Of a DNA stretch of 64,000 nucleotides, positions 45,270 through 57,300 are shown piece after piece. A model generated the notes under the pieces. It was not told where the DNA came from. It ran no database searches and saw only the letters and a list, made by a program, of their open reading frames with translations. How positions within the stretch are numbered: position 1 is the first letter of the stretch; every line of letters begins with the position of its first letter. This stretch comes from Urophycis tenuis (lineage: Eukaryota; Chordata; Actinopteri; Gadiformes; Phycidae): NCBI GenBank assembly GCA_036785325.1, contig JAXIVH010000249.1, positions 118,501 through 182,500 on the forward strand. Direction: 5' to 3'. Position numbers and translations under genes: made by a program.

Positions 45270-48200
45270 ATGACGAGCTTCCAGGATATTTTCGCCATCG
45301 AGGAGGACACGGAGGCGGGAGAGGTTGACGAGCAGAGCGACGCCGCCATCATCTCACCCAAAGCGGCGAGCGTGAGGAAGTGGAACCTAGCCGTGGCTCT
45401 TCTGTCCCTATTCAGCGTGTCACTGAGTCTGTTTGAGGTAAGTCTCTTCAGGTTAAAGATGATCATCCTATGGTGGCTTTAGGCCTATTACCCGTTGTTG
45501 TGGTGTTGTGTGATTTGTACTGATACCTCACTACCAAATGACATATATATATATATTATATATATATGTCATATACAGTATATATATATATGTCAAATAC
45601 AGTATATATATGTCATTTGTCAATATATATGTCATATATTGTGTGTGTGTGTTTCTCGTTTCTGTGATATCTTGTATTGCAGCTGTTCTTTGACTCCACC
45701 ATTGGTCTCATTCATGGGATCAGATACGGCCTCGACGTTGTCTTCCTGATAAACATCATCTCCCGTTTCTACATTGGCTATGAGTACAATGGTGTGGTCG
45801 TCGACAACGATGCCCAGTTGGTGCGGAAAAACTACCTCAAGACGTGGTTCCTTATCGACGCCGTGGGTGTGATTCCCTTGGAGCTGGTGGCCTTCATCTA
45901 CCCCGAATGTCATTACCTGCATTGCGGTCGTTGCTTCAGAGTCTTCAGGATTTTTGATATCATCTGTGTGTTTGACTGTGGTTTTCATGAGATTCTTCCC
46001 AACCACTTTAATACAAATGATGTGATGATGGGAAGATAACAATCTAAATTCATGTGTTTGTGTTTTAGCGTCCATGCGGAAGGAACCCGACACGAACAAA
46101 ATGCATGTTTGTATGCTGAACGCCTTTTCTGTAGTGGTCCTCAGTGTCCAGTTTTCTGCCTACCTATTGTGAGTTAAAATTGAACGTTCATATCCTCATT
46201 ATTGATTGCCGCTGTGAATCTGTCATAAATAACATGTTTCCTGAAACATACTTGCATTACATGCTACATGTTTTGGAAGTTAAGTTAAACGGGAATATTG
46301 TCATGATGTTGTTGGTGAGGCCGAGCTCTGCAGTGTCTCATGCAACCATCCTTTGTGCTTCAATTTGTTTAGGTATTATCAAGTATGTAGTCCAAAGTAT
46401 GGCGACGTCGACGCTCATTGTACACTACTAGCAGAAAATTGGATACAACTTCAGGCAAAAGGTATGCTGCACCGTGTGTTGAGAAATAAATACTGTACAT
46501 TGAAAGTGATTTACAATTAAGCTAAAAGCTAAATGTGTTCAGTTAGCTTCAATCTAGTGAAGTAACAGATTGGCTGATAGTCTAAATGCAAACTTGATTT
46601 GACTTCTGTGGAAGGCCAATGGTGTACAGAAGGTAATATGCTACAAGGAGTATTACAGAGTAAAGGTTGTTCTGTGCTGTTGCCTAATATTATAAATTGT
46701 CTTTTTTTCAGGAGAATGGAGCAAACAGTTTTTTTATAAGGATGCAATATATTGGTCTGCAATTATCCTGTTCACTTTAGGGTAGGCTTTGTGTTTTGAA
46801 AAGTATTTTAAGGTTGTTTCAAAAGGTATCTCAATAACACAAATGGCTAGCTCTCAGCAGACATTGAAGCTAGTGTGAACGCTTGTACTTCCCTTCTCTA
46901 CAGTATGGCTCTCTTTAAGACTTTGGAAACCGGCTAATCGTATTTCTTGTTTTCTGTAGTTATGGGGACCTGCATGCCACAACAGTGAATGAAGCCGCAG
47001 TGGCCTCGGTCATCATGCTAATAGGCGTCTTTGCAATAGTCGGATACATCATGACTGACCTGAGCTCCATCATCAGTAATCTGGATGCTAGAAAGGGGAA
47101 GTTCTTCCTTCGCATGGAGTCCATCCGTTATCACATGGTAATTACAAGGCACCATCAATTTGTTGTGGTTTTGGCCATTTTAATTCAGCATTTTCCTTTT
47201 CACTATGAAGCGCTTAGCATCTCATCATCTTTTAAAGAACCTTCCCAATGAGGCCAGACAGACTTATCATCTGTCCAAGGTCAAGTGTTTGCACACAAAC
47301 ACCTTTTTTAATCCAAAAATGTGCAATTTGTCAGACCTGTAAGGAAACAATTGATTAGTATTCTTCAGTTTTTCTTCCTTTGAAACAATAAAGGCTTCCT
47401 CTGAAGTATTTAGTATTTGTCAAATGTACTCCCTCTTCCGTAGAAACATATGGGACTAGCAGAAGAAGATCAGACACTCATAGAGGTCTACTACAGCTAC
47501 CTGTGGACCCTTAATAACGGCACCACACTGGCAGGGTTGTGGAGCGAGCTTCCATTCCCTCTGCTCACAGAAATGTCTTCTGCTTCGTACAAAGAACTCA
47601 TGGATAAGGTAGGAGAAACCGCACACTCCTCAGTGGAAGTAGATGGAAGTCTAATCGTGGATTTCTGGATAAAATACTTTGATGTAACTTACTTATATAC
47701 TTACTACACAACCACGATGGTGACCTCCACAATCAGGCTCTCAAAGGAGACCCACATTGCTAGTTTGCTCTATCAGTGAAGTCATGCATTTACTTAATTT
47801 GACACCATTGGTATGAATTTGTATTGTTTTTCAGACAAAACTTTTTGACGACACAGATAGTGACTTCAAAAGAGCCCTATCATGCAAACTGCAAAAACAT
47901 GTCTTTAGCAAAGGACTGTGCTTGGTCCAGCCTGGGGATCTGAATCCAAAGCTTTACTACATTAAACATGGATTAGTGCAGGTACCTCTTTAAAGGCTCT
48001 GTTAGAATGACCCACTGCTGTGGATACAATCTTGAAGGCCATTATTATTTATACTTTTTATTTAGTTTTTCTCAAAATGCTGTTCAGATTCGCTGCCTGA
48101 GTTACTCTAATGCGCAAACAGGTACATGATCAGACGGGCTTGGTGGCAACTCTGTTACCTGGGTCACTGTTTGGAGAGGTATGTTTCACAGGTGTCTTTC

Positions 48201-48920
48201 ATTGAGGTTACGGTTTGCCCTACATAAACTGCTGAACACACTTATTGAAATACCTGAAGCCTTATGAACGTACACCCTAAACGTTGTCACTTCAGGTGTA
48301 CCTGTTGTACAACATTCCAAGGAAAATCACCATCACTGCAGCGACTCTCTGTGAAATCTTTATACTGGAGAGGAATGATCTGCTGGAGCTGTTTGCAGAT
48401 TTTCCCGAAGGTAGAGGCCAGGTTTCGAGACGTCTATCGCTGAACATGTACTGAAGTATCATTGTTTTTACAATATTTAAACTACACATTCATAATATAT
48501 TAAAGGGTTGTACACATCATTGGAGGGTACCCACACGTTTGAACTATGCGCCTACAGGTTTTTCCCTCAACATACTCTTTAATACATACATGTTCATGTT
48601 TGTCTTTAAACAGCGGGTTTAAAAATTGCAAGAACAGCCAGAAATCGGCTGCATGCTGTGAAACACCCAATAAGAGAAGCCTTCTCTCTTGGAATAGCCT
48701 CCAAGCCCAAGAAAGTTATCTTCCAGAAGGATCTTCGTGAAAATCTTGAGGTGAGAAAATGTGGGATTTATTGTGTTTCTTATGAAAGAAAATCCCCCCA
48801 AATTTTTACCATTCCCATTTGACCCTTTAGCCCCGGGACCAGAGGATATTCACACTGTTCATGGAAAACACATCCAACAAAGTGCCCTCTTCTGCCAAAG
48901 CAGACAACGATGTGTGCAAA
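45270..48920 (+). other. cngk: cngk repeat I (exons 1-12)
   Basis: Exons: 45270-45437, 45683-45965, 46069-46168, 46373-46461, 46712-46781, 46960-47137, 47444-47608, 47835-47981, 48122-48178, 48296-48410, 48614-48750, 48831-48920 (residues 1-533). S1 is in WNLAVALLSLFSVSLSLF. S4 is short and arginine-poor (GRCFRVFRIFDII). The pore is YWSAIILFTLGYGDL (GYGD 237-240). The binding domain has FGE at 417-419 and arginine R428 at the cyclic-nucleotide phosphate position. A junction note: exon 2 must end at CATCT|GTGTGT for the frame to continue. Confidence 0.9.
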
Positions 48921-51900
48921 GTAAGATTAATCAAAACTAAATGTTAAACTTGCATGTTACAATTTCATGTAGCATGAATGCATTCGCTGTTGGCGATTCT
49001 GCTCCTGTTTAGTGATTTATGTTTCTGCTAGTGGTGAACACTGACCGTGGGCCCTATTACCCTAGCGACTGTTCCATCTTGGCTCTAAACACTAGCCGGT
49101 CGGAGCTAGTGTTTGGGCCAAGATGGCCGCTTGGTGGATAAGGCCCATTGGACAGAAGCTGAAGGTCACATAATTGTCCTCCTTTACTAAAGAAGCCCCT
49201 CTGGATGAGAGCCATTCGACCAGATAGCCCGTTTGTGAAGAAGTGGGACGTGTTTGTGTTCTGGTGCATCACAGTGTCCATCTTCATTCATACCTGGGTG
49301 CTGTTCTTCACCAACAACCAACAAACTACAGGTGTGTTGTCCACCAGCCTCCCCGACCAGTGGACACACTCACACACACACATTGTCTAACGGTCTCGGT
49401 TCAGAGTTGACTTACAGGGTCTTTCCTATGTAGGCTTCCTCGAGGTTGGGCCGGGTGCTATCCTCCTGGCTATTTGCTTAGCCGTTGATATCATTGCAAT
49501 GATTGACATATTCATTCAGCTGCGGACTGAAGTGATGACTACAGACGGTAATCACCACACATTCTGACCCGCGTGACAACGCGCCCAGTGACCTCGTGAT
49601 GGTCCACCTCCGTGATTGTACCTCATGCTGCCCTGCCGTCCCAGGCTGCCTGTGCGATATCGCGGGCATCTTTAAGAACTACAGAGCCTCGTGGAAGCTG
49701 CACTGTGACGTCCTGGCGGTGCTCCCCCTGGATCTCTTCTCCTTCATCGCCCCGTCCAAAACCCACTGGCAGTTGCTATGCTACTCCCGCCTCAACCGCC
49801 TCATCTGGCTCAGGAAGGTAAACCGACTTGAGTTTACTGCAGATCACATGCCCCCCCCCCCCATCGGGTGTTTGTGTTGGATCATGTGGTCATCTCTAGC
49901 ACAGCATCGTGGTGCAGAGAGTGACATCATGACTGTAGCAGTGCTCTGTGATCAGCGGCATTTCAGCCACACACCTGTGACCTCAAACATCATACTGAAC
50001 ACACACTGTAGAATCAGGCGAATGTACTGCAGAGTAATTGACATATGGCCATGACGTTTCACAAGGTGCGATGTTCTCTGTTGCAGTTGTATCTGTTTTT
50101 TGAGAAATGGGAAAATGACATCAAAAACAACTTGTTGGAGCAAAGAACAGCTAAATGTATGTTCCTGCTGATTTTCTTTGTGCATTGCTGTGCCGGCTGC
50201 ATGTACATCTCTGGCTGTGGTACGAACAGGTAATACCAGACAACCTATAGAAGCAGTTGATTTCCCTTTTTGAGCCATGAATAGACGCACACCCTACACA
50301 CAACACATCGTTGCTTGTTTAGTAGCAAGTCAGGTTCACTGGTTGTTTGTTCACTGCAACATTACAGTAATGTGCTTAGAAATAGAAATATAAAAAAAAT
50401 ATTGATTAAAATATTATTAATAACTCTGTGGATACTTTTGTAGGTGTGATCAAGGCAGCTGGGCATGGAATAATGGCCTGGAGTATTACAAGTCCAACTT
50501 TTATCATTACGTTATGTCTGCTTACTGGGCCATGTCTACCATGACTAGTGTTGGTAAGAAACAACTGCACTCTTATACTTTATCACATTGCTTCATTGGT
50601 CATTATTTTTTTGTTCATTGTCATTATTTCATTTCTCAGTCATCACCTGTTTTTGGATGAAATTTGAACAAGAAATGTCCATGTTGGAAGGCTGAGGAAG
50701 GAAGCCTCTTTCTAGTATTGTCCACATAGCTCACTAGATGTTGGCGTTTCCAGGATACGGGGACATCGCTCCTGGGACCACGTCTGATAAGTTCACCGCT
50801 GCAGTCATTTCAGCCATGGGCGCCTTTGTCTTTAACTACATCATCAGTCAAATCTACGCCACAATGTCCAGCCGGAGTGGCCCCAGGTGACTGAGAGTGG
50901 GACGCTTAACTGGTTTGGGTTCAGTGGTGAAGGAATGTGTCTTTAAATGAATATGAACTGTGAAGCTGCGTATGGGTGATCCATAAGCCTGAGAAAATGT
51001 CAAGATGTCAGACTCCTTCCAAGTGTCTCTTAGGTTGCCAAGTCATACCATCATCATTCATGTATAGAGAATCAACCAATACTCAGGATGAGGCTGGCCA
51101 ACATGTCTTTACTCCAGGGTCAAATTCCAGAACGAGCTATCTGCTATGAAACTGGTAATGGAGTCCCACTACATCAGTGCATCCCTTCAGAAAAGAGTGG
51201 TTAATTACATGAGTCTCCTCTGGTCCGAGTACCAGTAAGTCCTTCACACTTTGTTGTTTTAATGATTGTGTGTTATTGTGATGAGGGAGGGTGTGTGCAT
51301 GTGGGTGTGAATGCAGACATTTACAGATGCATTTCTTTTCAGTGGCCAGACATACCCTGGGGGACCATCCCTGCTCAACGATGTGCCAATGGAACTTCAG
51401 CATATAGTCTTGATGAAGGAACGAGGAAACCTCTTGTCTAGAGTGTGTCCATTACTTGCTTCCAAAATCCTGCATTCTGTGTGATACTGCTTTGTGGGTC
51501 TGGTCCCGAAAGGAGTTCTTAGTGTATAAATTATGTTAACTTGTTTTGTTTTCATAGATTCCTTTCTTTGAGCAGACCGGACATGAATTTATTTTGGATC
51601 TGGCCAAGAAATCTGTGGTGTATTTCTTCCCTAGAGGAGAAATCATTCAGTACAGTGAAACCATCTCCAGAGAGCTGTTCTGCATCAAGAGAGGCACCTG
51701 CCAGGTTTGCCACCAACCCAACGTTCTTGAGATATTGATGTGTATCTCTGTGTGTAAAATGTTGAAAAACATATAAAATTATATTTGTAAATGTATCAAG
51801 CAGCAATCTGGGTGATAGCTTAATGAGGTAAATGCTATCGATGTTAAGAAATGAAAATCCTATCATGCTGTCAACGTGAGTTGAATGTTGGGTTTTCAGG

Positions 51901-54294
51901 TTCTCACTGATGACTTGTCTGAGATTGTTGGAATATATGGGGAAAGAATGTACTTTGGGGAGGTAAGACACCAGCACAATGTCTACTGCTCCGTCCTAAC
52001 TTTGTAGAGGTTGAATGAAGAAACTATTGTATTTGTATTTTCTGCATTTGATTTCAGGCAGGGTTTCTGTTTGCAAAACAAGCACTGATGACTGTCCGTG
52101 CCAAAACATTCTGTGAGATACTAGTGATTGACTTTGACAAAATGAAGGCTGTTTTGGACAAATATCCTGCCATTAAAGGGTACATGGCCACATTCTTAGC
52201 ATTCATTAATGAGTGATGAGGCAAGTATTTGGATTTTCTTGCACATTGTGAGCTTTCTGGTAACCCAGCTGTTATCTTCCTTTAGACAAATCGACGAGCT
52301 GTGTGCTAATACCCTGTACTACAACAGTCTTGTGGAATGCGTTGAAGAAACAATCCACCGGAAAGGTTGCAAATCTGTGGAGCGAAACCTGCACGCCAAG
52401 AACAAGGGCGACCCACTCAACTCTGGATGTCGTCGATTTTCCAGCAAGTCCAAATGCTGTAAGGTTCTTTTTTAATGTTAAAAAGTAGTCCTTGTCTTTT
52501 GCTTAACATTAAATCAACCCTATCGTGCCACTAACCCTAACCTTGCTTTCAACTTTCAAATATGAAAGGGTTCTAAATTGTTAAAAATATTGTAGAGTTG
52601 ATGTTCCTACATTCCTTGCATACACCAAACAATAGTCATTTTTAACACAATTAACTTCTACACAATTTTCCCACATGTTCTAGACGTTGAGGACTTTGGA
52701 AATTTTCCAATCTATGCGGGAGCCATAGAAGAAACGATTGAAGAACATCTCACGAGGCTGAACAAAAAGCGACTGGCGGTTTCTCAGCCCACGTGTGTCA
52801 TTATTAATATTATTATTCACACTATGAATCACTGCAATGTGTTGGTCACTGAACACCGGCTCTTCTTCTACAGAAACACTGCAGAACGACTTGCCTTTTT
52901 CTTCCGAAGCTGTTTCTCACTTTTCCTCATGAGGTAATCTTTGTTGAAACTTGCTTTGAAACAGTTTAACTATTCTGAATCAGCACTTCCCTAAATCAAC
53001 TCGACATGATAGTTAGTGGCTGGGCTCTCATTCTTGGTTCAGACTATGGGACACCTCAGACATTTTTTGCAATTTCCCAGCTTGGGATCAATAAAGTATT
53101 TCTATATTTCTGTAGACACAATCATTCTTTAGGTAGACAGCCTGTCATGAGTGATGACTGACATGCTCGTATCTTCTCAAATGTAACCCCTGGAACCCCC
53201 GTCCCCATCAGGAGGGCCATTCTGCCCAGCAGCCCAGTGTACGCGCGCTGGGAGAAGTTCCGCGTCTTGCTGGCCGTCGTCGTCAGCTTCCTCAGCTGTC
53301 TGCACGTGGCCTTCCTCCACGAGAAGATGCAGGTGTGGATCACCTGCTATCTGCTGGACCTGCTCTGCTGGGCGGACATGTACGTCCGCCTGCACGTGGC
53401 TTTCTACAAAGACGGCCTTCTCCAAGTGGACACCCTGGAGACGGCCAAGCACTACATCAACAACGGACTTCTGATGGACCTGGTGGGCTGCTTTCCCTGG
53501 GACGTCTTCGGTTGGACGATGATCTCGCCCTTCTACTCTGACGGTTTCTATGGCAACACCGTGGCGCTGCACCTCTACGCCTACCTGCGGGTGCCGCACG
53601 TCCTACAGCTGTACCGACTGCCCCTGGCCTTCTCCCACTGGCAGTCGGGGATCGCCACGGAGAAGGCCCGCGTCACGCTCTTCAAGTTCCTCCTCTACTT
53701 TGTGCTCTTCCTGCACTGCAGCAGCTGCATTGTGTTTGCCAGCGTCTGCCACCCCGGTGACCACACGGACGCGGGGAACGCCTCCAAGTACACGCTGCCA
53801 GCCATGAAGCGCAGCTGCTCCAGCTTCTCCTGGGTCAGTCACCTGGAGACGCGTATCCACATCGATTTTGGTAAGTTCTGCAATAACACCAAGTTGAAAG
53901 CCTTGGCCAAAAAGGACTTCAGCCGGTGAACACCTCCAGACTCTCAACTGACGTCTGTGCCCCTTCAGAGACGGCCACCTACATGAAGATGTATATGGTT
54001 AGCTTGTACTTTGCTGCTGCTACCGTCTGCGGCGTGGGCTACGGGGACATCTACCCCCACATCACTTACATGGTACGTCCCGGGGCGGGGGGGGTCACTT
54101 CGCCTTCCCTCTTCAGGCATCGTTCACTAATCATTAATACATTAGATATCCCAGTGATGTGCGCGTACAAATGAAGTAGAAAACTTAAAAAAACACAAAT
54201 GTGATTATGACTTCAGAAAGCGGTTCTGATATAATTTTGTTTAAAACATCCATTTCTTAAATGTCAGCGTCATCAGTCCAATCCCTTGTGCCGT

Positions 54295-54365
<71 letters not shown>

Positions 54366-57300
54366 GTCTCTCTCTCTCTCTCTCTCTCTCTACACATTGT
54401 CAGAGAACCGGGGTGAGCTTCATCATGGTGACCAGCGCCCTCTGCTGTGGCTTTGTGGCAGGCACCATCGCCGCCATGTTGGCCAACGCAGACGCGCCCA
54501 AGATGCAGTTCCTGGAGAAGAAGGAGAGCATCAAGTCATTCTTAAAAGTACGTGGTTCACCCTTTCACCCTTTGGCCGAGGGGCCGGCGACAACACCCCC
54601 ACGGAGGCTTCACCTCTCGAACCGCCGCGTCTCGCCCTCAGAGCCAGGGCATCACGGGGCGCCTGTACGACACCACACTGCGGTTCTACGCCTTCAAGTG
54701 GATCAAGACTAAAGGGATAGACCAGAACACCCTGTTTGACCTGCTGCCTTCGTCTCTCCACGGGGACATCGCTACGATCATCTACACCGATGTTATAGCC
54801 AACGTATTGCCCTGCGAGAACTCACCCTTTCACATACACATTCACGTTCATGCATTCATTTATTGATGCTGTGGCTATCCATGTGTCCTCCTCCCTGCTA
54901 ATTTGACCCCCCAGGCGTTTGGGCTGAACATCAAGAGGAGGCGACGCAGAGATACGGTTACTCCGCAGACTCTTACTCCACTGGAAAGAAAGCTGTCAGG
55001 CAAAATAAATGTAGGCCCCGGTCAGCTATTCCTGCTACCGTCATGCTATTGGTCTAAGCTAACAAACAGCGACGCACGCAATGCAGTTTCAAAGCAATCA
55101 CAATTGATCTTCTGGTCTACCGCCCACTCAGGGTCCACTCTTCCAGAGAGCCCTGAGCAGAGAGTGTGTGGGCCACATGGAGATGGACGGTGGCTTCATT
55201 CGTCTGCTGGCCACTCAGATCCGACCCTGTCTGTACAGGGCCTACGACTACATCTGTCAGAGGAATGACATCGGATCAGAGGTTCTGTCACACTGCTGCC
55301 ACCCAGCTTACCCAGACATCCAGAGGAAATCTTTAACAGTCAATCAGAGATGAGCGCACAGCTGGACTACAACGGGGAACTCACTCTGTGTTTTGCTCTG
55401 CTTTGGGTCCAGATGTATTTCATAGAGAAAGGGGAGGTGGAGGTGCTGTCTTTGTGCGAGTCGTCAGTGGTCACCAGGTTTAAAGCGGGCCAGTACTTTG
55501 GAGAGCAGAGCCTCCTGTTTGAGCTGCCCCGAGCGGCCACCATAAGGTAGCCGTCCCACATGTTCACAGACACCTCGAGAAGCTGTGCAAAACGTCACAC
55601 GTCTGGCCCTCTCTTCACCGCTCATCGTTTGTGTGTTGACCGACAGGGCCGCCACAGACTGCGATCTGTACGTTCTGACCAAGGCAAACCTGCAAGAGAC
55701 TATAAAGTATTACCCGGATGTTCTGGAGCAGATCAAGAGAGCAGCTGAGCGGAAGTGTGAGCAGGCTGATGGAGCTGGACCTTTGAAGAAGCCAGGCGAG
55801 GGCAAGCAGCCCCAAACAACAGGCTGTGAGCAGACGCTTGAGACTTTTTAGTGACCTCATTTGCCCTGTGAAATAGCTTACAGACCCCACATGAGGTGAA
55901 AGAAACCAGAATTAAATTTTAATCTAATGTATAAATTGGAAGTATTTACATTTTTTGTCATTTTATTTATCCCCTATTAAAATATTTGACCCATTTTATT
56001 CTTAATTTAAAGTACAATATTCACACGAGTATAGTGTGTAGCCTGAAAATCATCCTGAATTTCTATTTAGTTTCACTTCAAGTCCTAAACCAATCAAACC
56101 TACACACACAGGAGAACCAGGCCTCTTCTCTACAGCAGGCTGGACCCGGCTGTGTGTGTGTAGGTTTGATTTCCTACAGTGTACTGTGTTGTGCTTCATG
56201 CCGTTGAACGTCTCCAGCTGTCAAACTGACCCGTGAGTGTGGGCAGCAGCACCAGCAGCATCGGTCTCCGGGCCTCAGAGTGAAGAGCTACATCTCCGGT
56301 CTACTGAAGCGTCTGGTGAAGCTTCACAACATCACCATCGACCCTGAGAATCACATCCGCGTTCTCTATCAGTACACGTCCTGCCTGCTCATCATCCTGT
56401 CCTTCTGGGGCATCACCTACATGGTCAGTGAGCTGGTGGACACCTACTCCACAAAGCACCGCTTCCTCCTGTGAACACACATTTAAGGGATGTCAGTTAA
56501 GGTCATTTAACAAAGATTTTTTGTTACTGTAGGACAGGCTCATACAGACCTGCCACAGATACCAGATTTTTTTCTTTTTTTTTGTCACAACATGTGATTT
56601 ATTGATCGCTGTCGGAATGTACTGAGAATTTAAACAAATACATTCTTCTCAAATAAATTGCCTACGCTTCCTTTAAGTTAGGGCCTTCACTCTGGCTACG
56701 GTCCCGTACTTAAAACCACATCCGTAACCAACACTACATACAAATGAGTCTTACCCTTAAATGTAGTATTGATCTGTTAGTTAAGCCAACTCATATTCAG
56801 GAGATGTTCATGCCACATTGAGTGGATTTTGCACGTCTCTCTTTCAGGAGGTTGCTTATCTGACCCCGGGCATCTTCATCTTCACGATGATCATTGAATA
56901 TCTGCAGATAGCAGAGGTGAGGAACCTGCACCCGACGCCCGCGTTACACTCACGCTCAAACTCGAGCTCACCATCGTGATTGCGATTCATCGTCTTGTCC
57001 TCAGGTCATCATGAAGTTCCACATCCGTTTCTACGACCTGAACGGCCGCTTCGTCTCTGACTACAAGTCCGTCTCCTGGCACTACATGAGTAGCAGGATG
57101 GGCCTGGTCTTTGACCTGCTCTGCTCCTTCCCCTACGGCATGATAGTCATCCACCTCGCCCGCGGCCCGGGGTTCAGCCACTTCCTGGAGAACATCAACC
57201 TGGTCCGGGTCGGCCACCTGCTGAGGATTCTGTCCGTCTTCCATTTCATACAAAAGGAGGAGAGGAGCTTCACTTCCAAGTAGGCTCGCTGTGTTGGAAT

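Noticed and set aside
49196..49331. Alternative acceptor three bases later for cngk exon 13
   Set aside because: Either choice keeps frame (adds or removes one Lys); the first AG was chosen without further evidence.
53085..53100. AATAAA in cngk intron 26 as a gene end
   Set aside because: It is part of a common repeat tail, and the reading frame continues through exons 27-42 in correct phase.
55585..55851. cngk repeat III ending at the TAG near 55849 as a separate shorter channel gene
   Set aside because: A consensus donor (GTGAGC at 55826) lies before that stop, and the next exon continues in phase into repeat IV; a truncated isoform remains possible.
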